Made by a program: the position numbers and the translations under genes
Notes under the pieces: generated by a model
What the model was told of the DNA's origin: nothing
Databases searched by the model: none
The model's input: the letters and a program-made list of their open reading frames with translations, nothing else
Assembly (NCBI GenBank): GCA_938743325.2
Contig: OW568875.1
Coordinates: 124,001 to 188,000 of the forward strand
Reading direction: 5' to 3'
Source: Pycnococcus provasolii
Taxonomy: Eukaryota; Chlorophyta; Pseudoscourfieldiophyceae; Pseudoscourfieldiales; Pycnococcaceae
Length of the DNA stretch: 64,000 bases
Shown here: one piece after another, positions 1 through 8,567 of the stretch
Layout: each line of letters begins with the position of its first letter
How positions within the stretch are numbered: the stretch's first letter is position 1

Positions 1-1221
1 ACATTAATAAGAAGTTCTCCCACACGCGGTCGATGTGTGCGTTCCATGTGCAGCAACGCACCGCCGCATAGCAGATTGGAAGTTGGGACAGCTGCAGCCT
101 CTGTTTGACCATTGAGCGCGCAGGACCATAGCGCCGCCCCACCCGTCGCACTTGATGATCTCAGCGCATGTGCCTGAAGAGCCAGCCACCTCGTGGCCAC
201 GTACACGACGTAGTCAGAACCCCGTGCGGCGCACAGGAAAGCTAGCGCAGCGAGGGCGTCGGCGTCAAGGCCTGGGAAGCCACGGCGGCGCCAAACGACG
301 GCAACAAGACCACCGCGTAGACCCCATCGGCGAAGGGCGCCGTAGACATCCGGCGCGTGGTGCGCGAGCACGATGTCAACACCGCGCGCAAGAGCCGTGT
401 CGAATTGATTCAGTGCCGCTCCACTGCGCGGTAGCATGATCATCGCCGCCGAGGGAAAGCACTCCGCAAATCGCGATGCGGTGATGGATGGCGTGCCAGA
501 TGCGGCGTCCATCAGCGCCGCGTCGAGGCGACGTTGCGCCACTTCAAGCGCGACGCCACGCACTGCCCTTGCATCTTCATCGGACGATGGCACGATCAGA
601 GGGTCGGAGGAGCTCGCGAGCGTCAGGCCACGGAGGAGTGCAAATCGAAGAACTGTGGCGCTGACATGGCACGTTGGTTTCTCCTGCGCGTCGTCAGCCC
701 ACCCATTGCTGACGCTTTGCCACCACGATGCCAGGCCCGCGGTTCCGCGATCTGCGGTTGCGGCGCGAAGTGTCGCGCACGAAGTTGCGTCAGCCAATTC
801 TGAGGTGGCAGGACGCCGTGGTGTTGATGCCTGGAACGTCGCGCCTTCGAACTTCACCTCCACGGCGCCGACATCGTCGCATTCGATGTAGCTAGCAAGA
901 TACGAGCAGCATGTCCTCAATTCGACGAAACGCTCGTTCCCGTGAGGAGACGAGTTGTTGCTGGCGTCTCCGAGTGTGCGAAGCATCTCCTTGGCTTCCA
1001 CGCGTCGTAGGGCGTCGACTCCACCTGGCGAGCACACGAGCGCGCAAGCTAGGTGCAAGGTGGCACGTAGCGCGTCACACGTTTCTGCAGCCTCTAGCTC
1101 CATAACGACGTACGCAGCTACCTGTGCCTCGTTCTCTCCGTGTTCGTTTTCGTCGAGCTCGTCATGTTCAAGCCGATTCGTGTTGTCGTCGTCGTCGTCG
1201 TCGATGATTTCGTTGACACTC

Positions 1222-1252
<31 letters not shown>

Positions 1253-1733
1253 TGCAGATATTCGCGTGTGCTTCTTGCTCGCGTGGCGACGGGTGTTCGT
1301 TCGACGGCCACGACGCGACGTCGTCCTCCATACTGCTCACACTGCTTCCCCTTTCATCACTTTCACTTCCACCTCCGTCATCATGCTCGAGACTCCACAC
1401 GACACCATCTTCAAGGGAAGGGGGAAACGAAGACGCTGACTTCTTAAGGTTATTCTGACCTTCACGTTGCCGCATGGCCGCTTCCTGGACAAAGGTGCTC
1501 CAGTTTCCCTTGTGTTGTTCTGACTGCGCGCACGCTTTTATCAATACGGCGAGCGGCTGACGTGCGTGGTACGTGTCGCGGCGGGACTCGGATTCATGAT
1601 AAGACCACGAGGAGGACGGAGGACGAAGAGCGGCACCACCACCACTGGCACCACCACGAACGTCGAAGTACCTCTGGGAAGCTGCTAGTAACGCGGAATG
1701 AGCATCGAGCGAGTTCTCAATCGGCGACGCCAT
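1..1733 (-). CDS. unrecognised protein with aspartate runs, 3' end beyond window
   Basis: Reading the minus strand from an ATG at 1733, the frame stays open to the left edge, giving 577 visible residues with no stop, so the gene is partial. The product starts MASPIENSLDAH. It has a Ser/Gly-rich, acidic N-terminal third, then a run of nine Asp and a run of six Asp (encoded by GAC triplets at about 1184-1250), then a hydrophobic, Ala/Leu-rich part that looks folded and helical, with scattered Cys. I recognise no family. The frame is the only long one here; the plus-strand Ser- and Val-rich frames opposite are its mirror. It is divergent from the U-box/dynamin gene, sharing a ~470 bp upstream region. 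Confidence rests on the frame length alone. Confidence 0.72.
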
Positions 1734-2207
1734 GCCTAAAAAATGTTAAATAAATGAACCCCCAACAATAATGGCCTGGGTTTGGAGGTTTGACTTTGCA
1801 GGTCGCGCCATATGGAGACCCTTGCCTCGAACACGCAAATCGCATCACTTGCACAAGTGCAGGTCACAAGTGCACAGTTCCCTTGCGGCCTTGCACACCC
1901 TGACACCGGATCCACCGGTGTTGCATCACGTTGATTAAGGTGGTCAAGCGCCCGAACGCGGACCTGCAAGCTCTGGCAAGCTCTTGCAAGCTCTTGCAAG
2001 CTCGCGGCCGGTGTGCAAGGGGGGGTCTTTTTGCACTGGCCGGAGTTTGGTAGGATGGTAGGGTTAGCATGTGCCCTGCTTCGCGCGTTCGGAGGCAAAG
2101 CAGGCCCACGAAGCAGGCCGAGCGTCAAAACATTCCAAAAGGTCCTGCACGTTGTTCCCGCATCTCTCTCTGGCGCTTGTATTATTCGCCGTTTCACGCA
2201 CGCAACG
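1734..2207. other. intergenic region between divergent genes
   Basis: This is the divergent upstream region of the edge gene and the U-box/dynamin gene. It holds a short tandem of the motif CAAGCTCTTG at about 1968-2003 and the first copy of the ~80 bp repeat at 2059. The open frame of the downstream gene extends into it, but without an ATG before 2208. Confidence 0.6.
2059..2136 (+). repeat. dispersed ~80 bp repeat, copy 1
   Basis: The stretch beginning TAGGGTTAGCATGTGCCCTG is matched at 4751-4830 in the same orientation, with a short indel and few substitutions. The core contains CCCTGCTTCG and, further on, CGAAGCAGG, so it can fold into a hairpin. The copies lie on either side of the U-box/dynamin gene. 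It may be a small dispersed element; its ends are not clear. Confidence 0.7.
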
Positions 2208-4664
2208 ATGCCCAACACGAACGCAGCGCTCCTTCGCACGTTCGCGAGCGGAATCCTCAACGCGCTCGAGCAGGAGTGGAATGACGTCGCGACCGAGTAC
2301 CCGGAACTTGCGGACTTCGTTTGCCCACTGAGCGGACGGCTCATGACACGAGAACCCGTACTTGCGAATGACGGACACACGTACGAAAGGGATGCGGTTG
2401 TGGCGTGGATTGCAGAGCACGATAGCGAGGGCGCGGGAAGTGCGCCATCTCCAGTGCGCCCAAACGTGCAAATATCCTTGGAAAGCCTTGCGCCGAATGT
2501 GACGAGACAGCAAGCCATTCAGCAGCTCATCCGCACACGTGATGAAGCGCAAAACGCGCCAAACTCGACTCAGCAAGCTATGCTGGAGTGGGATCCGCAC
2601 GGCGAGCAGCCAACGGAAACGCCGCGCTCCGTTACTTTCACAGCACCAACACCTCAAACGCCAATCAGCAACGCACAAGATGCTGAGGGTGCTAATGCAG
2701 ACCTTGCGGTGGCACTGTCGCGCATATTTACTGTACTTGACCCCTTGCGAGAGCTTCTTGCCGAGGTGCTCGAAGGGTGGCAGCCGCCGCAAATCGTCGT
2801 CGTCGGAGACGAGTCTGCGGGAAAGAGCACCGTGCTTGAACAGCTCGCAATGCTCCCCGTGTTTCCGCGAAATCGACGCTTTTGCACGCGACTCGCAATT
2901 CACATGCGTCTGCGTCGTTCGACGAGCGGTGAGTCAGTCGCCAAACTATCCGTGCATGATGCAAACACGATGCGCCCGTGCAGCGAGCCGGAGACAATTC
3001 CGCTTGCTCGCGGTTTTTCGTATGTGCAAACGAAAATGGATGAGCTCATCGAAGAAATGAAGGCTCAAGACCCAGAAGACAACGTTGGTGTCCTGAGCGA
3101 CCGCGCCATTGTGCTTGAGATTCAACACTGCGCCGTTCCTTCAATCGACCTCATCGATCTTCCTGGGCTCACACAACACCCGAAGGAGAAGGCTGAAATT
3201 ACGAAGCAGATCGTCGAGCAACAAGTTCGGCATGATCAAAGTACGGGTGGCCATGCCATGTACCTTGCAATCGTGCCAGCCTCGGGCGACGTCCGGCCAA
3301 ACACCAACTCAGCGATGGCGTTTGTCGAGATGGAAGACTTGAAAGATCGCACGTTTGGTGTCTTCACGAAGTGCGACCAGGTCTCAGAGTCCGACATCAT
3401 CCGTTGTTTGATCACCGGTGAAGACACCCCGAGTGGAGATTCACCTGCTGACTTCGGTGCTGTGCATCTTGAGAAAGGATGGGTGGCGTCAATGCTTAAA
3501 GTTCCGCAGATCGGATTTTCTAAAACGGCGGATGCACAGCGCTACTACGAAGCGCACCCAATGGAGCGACTTTATGAGCAAAAGCGCCAAGAGACGCGCT
3601 TTTTCTCGTCTGGCGGTGACGATCTCAAAAGCTTGCACGAGCGATGCTCTGCTGGTATCGGCGCTCTTGTGCTTCGTCTAGAGAAGGAGTACAGCAAATA
3701 CCTGAGCACGACATGGAAAACCCAGGCGTTAAAGCGCGTCATTTCGGCATTCGATGAGAAGGAGTTCCAGCTCAATTTGTTGGGATTGGAAGACCAGAAT
3801 GAGGACAACATCCGTACAGCAGCGGTTGCGGAGGTTGAGCGCCGCCTCGGATGCACGATGGACGATGGACCATGGATCGACGAACTCTACTCAAATTTCT
3901 TCGATACATTTCTTGAGGAGAAGGTGGTGGAGAAGCTTGATTCGGTCGAAGGGCTTGGGATCAAAATGGAGGTGGAGCCGTACGAACTCAAAGGCTTTCT
4001 AGCAGACATGCAAACACAGATACTTGCGATCGTTGACGATGCGCTTGCATCGTACAAGAGCTACTGGATGGATTCGTTGGAGGAAGCACTTACAGCCGAA
4101 ACGAAAGTGGTCGTCACGAATGCTGGAACTAGCACAATCAACATCGTCACATCCTTTTGGAGCAGGACACTTGAACTCTTCGCGAGACCCATAGCGCGTC
4201 GTAAGGTGTACACTGAAGTCAAAAAGGCGCCACCCTTTCATTTGGCAGTCTACCCAACGTTCGTCGAAGGCATCCTTGCAAAACAACGCCAGCTCTTCGA
4301 AGACGCGCACGCTGCGATTTCCGAGAAGATCTACGGCGTTATCGAAGCAATTGATAAAGGGATGCCGTATCTGGAGGTGCATTATCAAGGCGGCGGCTGT
4401 TTTGAGGTTTCGGCGTTTCATACGATTCTTCTGAGCAAGGTCGTGGAGATTTTTGCGATACACACGCCGACACCGACGGCGATACGCGCTCAGCATGACG
4501 GCGTCCCCATTGGTGTGGAAAATAACGACGTCGCCGCGGAGCGCCGTGAGCTTCAAAACGATCTGGTGAAGGTGAAGCAGGCTCAAGATGGGATGTGCGC
4601 GGCGTTCGGCGTGACGGAGGAGGAGATCGCGGCGTTGCGCGCGGAGCTTGACATTGGAGACTGA
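2208..4664 (+). CDS. U-box / dynamin-family GTPase fusion protein
   Basis: The product is 818 residues. Residues about 33-115 are a U-box (ADFVCPLSGRLMTREPVL, then DGHTYERDAVVAWI), the E2-binding fold of ubiquitin ligases. A large dynamin-type GTPase follows: G1 GDESAGKST near residue 200, G3 DLPGL near 315 and G4 TKCD near 386. A helical stalk-like region comes next, and a charged C-terminal helix that could be the GTPase effector part. No pleckstrin domain or proline-rich tail is visible. The frame is open upstream to 2013, but the first ATG is at 2208 and the upstream part contains the dispersed repeat, so 2208 is the chosen start. Known roles of the parts are ubiquitin transfer and membrane remodelling by GTP-driven assembly; joining the two in one protein is unusual and the combined role is inferred only. 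No introns are needed. A TGTAA lies just after the stop. Confidence 0.88.
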   Translation: MPNTNAALLRTFASGILNALEQEWNDVATEYPELADFVCPLSGRLMTREPVLANDGHTYERDAVVAWIAEHDSEGAGSAPSPVRPNVQISLESLAPNVTRQQAIQQLIRTRDEAQNAPNSTQQAMLEWDPHGEQPTETPRSVTFTAPTPQTPISNAQDAEGANADLAVALSRIFTVLDPLRELLAEVLEGWQPPQIVVVGDESAGKSTVLEQLAMLPVFPRNRRFCTRLAIHMRLRRSTSGESVAKLSVHDANTMRPCSEPETIPLARGFSYVQTKMDELIEEMKAQDPEDNVGVLSDRAIVLEIQHCAVPSIDLIDLPGLTQHPKEKAEITKQIVEQQVRHDQSTGGHAMYLAIVPASGDVRPNTNSAMAFVEMEDLKDRTFGVFTKCDQVSESDIIRCLITGEDTPSGDSPADFGAVHLEKGWVASMLKVPQIGFSKTADAQRYYEAHPMERLYEQKRQETRFFSSGGDDLKSLHERCSAGIGALVLRLEKEYSKYLSTTWKTQALKRVISAFDEKEFQLNLLGLEDQNEDNIRTAAVAEVERRLGCTMDDGPWIDELYSNFFDTFLEEKVVEKLDSVEGLGIKMEVEPYELKGFLADMQTQILAIVDDALASYKSYWMDSLEEALTAETKVVVTNAGTSTINIVTSFWSRTLELFARPIARRKVYTEVKKAPPFHLAVYPTFVEGILAKQRQLFEDAHAAISEKIYGVIEAIDKGMPYLEVHYQGGGCFEVSAFHTILLSKVVEIFAIHTPTPTAIRAQHDGVPIGVENNDVAAERRELQNDLVKVKQAQDGMCAAFGVTEEEIAALRAELDIGD

Positions 4665-4750
4665 AAGTCACAATGTAAATCGATCGAAACCAAAATACAG
4701 TAATAAAATGAAAATGAAAATATCGTGAAATATCTCTCCCCCCCCCCCGA

Positions 4751-4830
4751 TTAGGGTTAGGGTTAGCATATGCCCTGCTCGTTCGGAGGCAAAGCAGGCC
4801 CACGAAGCAGGCGCGCGCACATAAACATTC
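4751..4830 (+). repeat. dispersed ~80 bp repeat, copy 2, with TTAGGG units
   Basis: This is the second copy of the repeat at 2059, preceded by two TTAGGG units and a run of C. It lies between the U-box/dynamin and Ku70 genes. Relative to copy 1 it lacks a few bases in the middle, and it diverges after CGAAGCAGGC. Confidence 0.7.
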
Positions 4831-4886
4831 TTCTCACGACGAACGTATTACGCGCGTGCGCTGAATAATATCAGAAAATATAAGAC

Positions 4887-6896
4887 ATGTCATCGTCAAA
4901 TGTACTCGTCCACCCTTTCCTTTTTGCTCCTTTGTGTATGGAGTATGATGTGCGTGGTGTTGAGCTCGTCGGTGGTGGCGCTGCTGGTGGTGGTGGTACT
5001 CGAGGTGGTGGTGGTGGTGGTGGTGAGGATTTGGATGATGACGCCTTTGCTCCTTCTTACAACAAGCAGTTTTGTATCATAATCTCCGACGCATCGGCAT
5101 CTGCGCGTTCGTTAGCGTCATCCTGTGCTGCAACCATCATACGTAACGACTTGGCATCGCCACTCGCATCCGCATCGCGAACGGCACTCGTGACGTTCGG
5201 TCACAGTAGTCAGTCAGCGTACAAACATGGAAAAGGAGACGCTGATGACAAGAGAAGCAGAAGAGGTGTCGAAACCACGTGGAAACTTATGCCGCACAGT
5301 GCAAAGGCAATCAAAACTCTCAACAAAAAAGCAAAACTTGCCGCGGATGAGGAAAATGTCGCGCTCCTCGCAAAGGCGAAACGTCTGGCGCAAACGTCCG
5401 TGAAAGCAACCTGGGACGACGACGACGACGACGACGACAATAATAATCAAAGCAAGTACACATCCGCACAACTCCGCGACGCACTCAAGCAGGCGCTGCA
5501 TATGTTGACAGAACTCGGAAGTGTCGCCAACTCCGCGGACAAGCGTGTCTTTCTCTTCGTCGCAAACGCCGCGCCCGTCGACGCCGCTACTGACAGAAAG
5601 GAAAGCATAATAGGTGTCGAGCACGCGATTGACCAGCTCGAGCAACTTGATGCCGTGGTGTACGTGGTGCCCGTCCTTGCCACCTCAGGGGCGTTTCCAT
5701 GGCACTACTTTGGCAGTCTTCACCTGCGTGGTGAGGAGAGTGAAAAGGACAAGGAGCCTGCTTTATTTTACATCGGAGACGGCTGGCGGGGTGACGACGT
5801 GCCAACGGACGCCGTTGAGCTGACGAACGTGCCAGACGCCGAGCAGATGGCGTTGCTATTCGAGGAATTCAACGGCCAGTGCAAGGATCGTGCACTGCGC
5901 GACGAGCCTTCGCGTCTTGTGATGGCCGTGAACGACAATGGCGCCAATACCAAGGCCATGCTTGAGGTGGCAGTACGCCTGGTGCGGCCGTACACCATCG
6001 CTTCTGCCACGAGATATCAGCGACGCACTGCCGCCGCGTCGAACGAGGAGGTGCGAGCGACTACAGTCTTCCGAGATGCGAGAGACGGCTATGAAATCGA
6101 CCTTTCGCGTAAGGAGCTCAATGCGATGCCCCGGCACTTCAACTATCCAGCGAAGAAGCCAGGTGGTAAGCAGCAGCAGGAGGTGGTGCTGCCGATGGAG
6201 GCGGTAGAGGCGCTGCGCCGTCCACCAGCCGCGCGGAATGGATTTGGGTCGGGGATGTACGTCGTCGGCACGAAGCCGCTGTGCAAACTGCGTGACTGGC
6301 ATCAGCTGAATTGCCGAAGCTCGATCGTCAAGCCAGATCGACGCGATGCTGCTTCATGCCGCATCTTCGTGGCGCTGCACAAGGCGCTGAGAGAGGACGA
6401 TCGCATGATGATATGCCGCCACGAGTTGAAGCGAGGTGGCGGTGCACCAGGAACGCTGACCGCGCTCGTACCAGCTACTTTACCGACGTATGGTTTTGCC
6501 GCGATTCGACTTCCCTACCTCGACGACCTACGCGACGATCCGCCGCTTTTGATGCCGCCGTCGAACGTGCTGCCGCCGCCGCCTGTGCCCGATGCTGTTG
6601 TCGAGGCGTGCAATGCAGTTGTGCGATCGATGACAGTACGCACGACGGGAAAATTTTTAACGACGCACATCGAAAATCCCGATGTTGCGTGGAGACGTCG
6701 TCTCGTTGAGGCGTTTGCACTTGACGAGAATCTTGACGCGAGCGTTGATCTTAAGGATCAGACACTCCACGACGAGACGAGGATGGTCGAGAATGGCGCC
6801 GCGCATGCAATCAAGACGTTTGCTAAAGTTGTCGCGGAGGAGGCGGCAAACCCTTCGTCTTCGTCTGGCAAACGTAAAAGGGCTGCTGGCCTGTAA
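4887..6896 (+). CDS. XRCC6: Ku70, DNA double-strand-break end-binding subunit
   Basis: The 669-residue product matches the Ku70 layout. An N-terminal von Willebrand-like alpha/beta domain (KQFCIIISDASASA; later VFLFVANAAPVD) is interrupted by low-complexity Gly and Asp runs. The Ku core then starts near residue 455 with GMYVVGTKPLCKLRDWHQLN, followed by SCRIFVALHKALREDDRMMI and GFAAIRLPYLDDLRDDPPLL, typical of the beta-barrel that rings DNA. The C-terminus ends in a basic, nuclear-signal-like SGKRKRAAGL. I see no SAP domain, which animal and plant Ku70 usually carry at the C-terminus. With Ku80 it would bind broken ends in the nucleus for end joining and help at telomeres. The start is an ATG at 4887. 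A GAC run encodes eight Asp near 5415. It converges on the next gene with a 92 bp gap. Confidence 0.9.
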   Translation: MSSSNVLVHPFLFAPLCMEYDVRGVELVGGGAAGGGGTRGGGGGGGEDLDDDAFAPSYNKQFCIIISDASASARSLASSCAATIIRNDLASPLASASRTALVTFGHSSQSAYKHGKGDADDKRSRRGVETTWKLMPHSAKAIKTLNKKAKLAADEENVALLAKAKRLAQTSVKATWDDDDDDDDNNNQSKYTSAQLRDALKQALHMLTELGSVANSADKRVFLFVANAAPVDAATDRKESIIGVEHAIDQLEQLDAVVYVVPVLATSGAFPWHYFGSLHLRGEESEKDKEPALFYIGDGWRGDDVPTDAVELTNVPDAEQMALLFEEFNGQCKDRALRDEPSRLVMAVNDNGANTKAMLEVAVRLVRPYTIASATRYQRRTAAASNEEVRATTVFRDARDGYEIDLSRKELNAMPRHFNYPAKKPGGKQQQEVVLPMEAVEALRRPPAARNGFGSGMYVVGTKPLCKLRDWHQLNCRSSIVKPDRRDAASCRIFVALHKALREDDRMMICRHELKRGGGAPGTLTALVPATLPTYGFAAIRLPYLDDLRDDPPLLMPPSNVLPPPPVPDAVVEACNAVVRSMTVRTTGKFLTTHIENPDVAWRRRLVEAFALDENLDASVDLKDQTLHDETRMVENGAAHAIKTFAKVVAEEAANPSSSSGKRKRAAGL

Positions 6897-6988
6897 AATC
6901 TTTGTGTAGAAATGTACTTGACCTTTTTTTTCTCTTAACATCTTGTTGAAGTCGGTCACCAACTCACAACCCACAGTTACCGCCCATT

Positions 6989-7837
6989 TCATGGTAATCG
7001 ATACGAACGCCGCGACGTCGTGGCGCTGGCGACACGTCGCGTGTCCTTCGACGTCTTCAGCAGGTCCTTTTGCATGTACAGAAAATTTGACAAGTCAAAG
7101 CAACGCGACTGTTTCTGTTCCCACGCCATGCCCACCGCGCGTGGTTCTTCGTCCGCACGTCGTCGTGGTGGCGGCACATACCTTTGTCCCGCGGCGCTGT
7201 GTGGCCGCCAGTTGGGGACGTGTTTTCGCGGCGCAAAGTACGCGCTATTTTTTGGCACCGACGCCGCGCTTCCGACGTCGTGGTCCAGGTCCACGCACAT
7301 CTGCGCCGTCTGACGTTTCATGGGAACGTCGTCGTCGTCGGGCGTGGGCCTGAAAGGGCGCAGCGGCCGTCCTCCTCTTCCCGGTTGGAACCCGTTCACG
7401 AACGCGGTGGCTCCGGCGTATGAGATGTGCGTCGGTGCCAAGCTTGGTTTGGGTAAGTGCGTCCACCCTTGTCGCGTGAAGTTATGTTTACGCCTCAGGG
7501 AAACTGCATGCTCTGACGCCGCCGTGGAAACTTTCGCATTCTTCTTCGAGTGCTCCTGCAGAGAGCGAGAAGAGGAGTCGTTATTCTGATTCTTATTATT
7601 AGCCCCGCGCAAGCTCCTGCTCTTGCTCCTGTTCGCGGCGTGTCCCCACAGAGCGTCCGCTTCGGCGTGCAAAGCCCGGTCTGCGGCCGAGTACGAGCTT
7701 GAGAGTTTCGACGGTACCAAGGAGACGGAGGTCAGCCAGAGCGAGTAGTCGTGTATGACGTTCTGGGACATGTACGACGTCCAGGAGCCATGATCACCCG
7801 AGGGAGCGATCACCCCGGGGGGTGTGATGGCCGCCAT
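6989..7837 (-). CDS. unrecognised basic protein
   Basis: The frame starts at an ATG at 7837 and gives 282 residues. The product is rich in Ser, Arg, Asn and Ala. It has a hydrophobic-aromatic patch near the N-terminus (VIHDYSLWLTSVSL), a conserved-looking middle (THISYAGATAFVNGF) and a Pro/Arg-rich stretch (RYVPPPRRRADEEPRA). No family, signal peptide or membrane segment is recognised. It is convergent with Ku70. It is the longest frame in this interval, which is the main reason to believe it; shorter plus-strand frames opposite look like shadows. Confidence 0.5.
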   Translation of the reverse strand: MAAITPPGVIAPSGDHGSWTSYMSQNVIHDYSLWLTSVSLVPSKLSSSYSAADRALHAEADALWGHAANRSKSRSLRGANNKNQNNDSSSRSLQEHSKKNAKVSTAASEHAVSLRRKHNFTRQGWTHLPKPSLAPTHISYAGATAFVNGFQPGRGGRPLRPFRPTPDDDDVPMKRQTAQMCVDLDHDVGSAASVPKNSAYFAPRKHVPNWRPHSAAGQRYVPPPRRRADEEPRAVGMAWEQKQSRCFDLSNFLYMQKDLLKTSKDTRRVASATTSRRSYRLP

Positions 7838-8567
7838 CACTCACTCGCAGGTAGTGCACTGGAGGGTGATGACGACAGCCACGGCTGAAGGGGGGGGGAG
7901 GGGGAGGGATCGATCGCAAGCGGAATTTCCGTCACCTGGCCAGGGGTTTTCAGGAGCCGGGTTTCATGGAGCTGCAGGCTGCTTGTTTCCCCCTCCTCCC
8001 AGCTGATCAATCAACATAGTGCACTGATCAACGCTTGTTTCCCCTCCTGATCAATCCTGATCACTGATCATGTGGAAGCAAGGGGCCACCGTTCCGTTCC
8101 TTTGGTTCCTTTGGTTCATTTTATAAAAACTTCGCCTTTTCCTTTTCCTTTTCATTACTTACTGTAAACGAATCGTGATTGAACCGAATACTGGAGGTAC
8201 AGTACCATCTAACTATCTAATCTTAACTGCAAAAACTATCGTAACGGCCACAGTGGTTTCTTGCATTTCAACGAACGAGGTGATCTGTTTCTTGACCACC
8301 TGTCTGAACGTCAAATCATGACGGACGTATGTATGTGGACACTGGACACTGGACAGGACCGCGACCGGGGATTTGCAAATGCAGTTTTTTGTTGTGCAAG
8401 TTGTGCCCAAAAGAAAATAGGACGATACGATTGTGGGTGTCGACGAGCTTGTCGTCGTCCGAGCTGACAATAGAGTGACAACATTTCAAAATAAATCTTA
8501 AACATTTATGTACAACACCACATAAACTTACTGTACATACTGTACTCGAGTCATGTGATGATTCAGA
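7838..8567. other. gene-free stretch
   Basis: No convincing coding region or RNA gene was seen. The stretch contains a G-rich run near 7890-7910, several TGATCA palindromes between about 8005 and 8070, and T-rich sequence downstream. Its right end is the 3' flank of the polycystin-like gene. Confidence 0.5.

Noticed and set aside
1184-1254. CRISPR-like spacing in triplet repeats
   Set aside because: Simple GTC/GAC microsatellite within a coding Asp run; no spacers.
955-1458. Ser- and Val-rich plus-strand frames
   Set aside because: They mirror the GAC (Asp) runs of the minus-strand edge gene, which has a much longer open frame.
2013-2207. Upstream N-terminal extension of the U-box/dynamin protein
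   Set aside because: Open but lacks ATG, and contains the dispersed repeat also found downstream of the gene.
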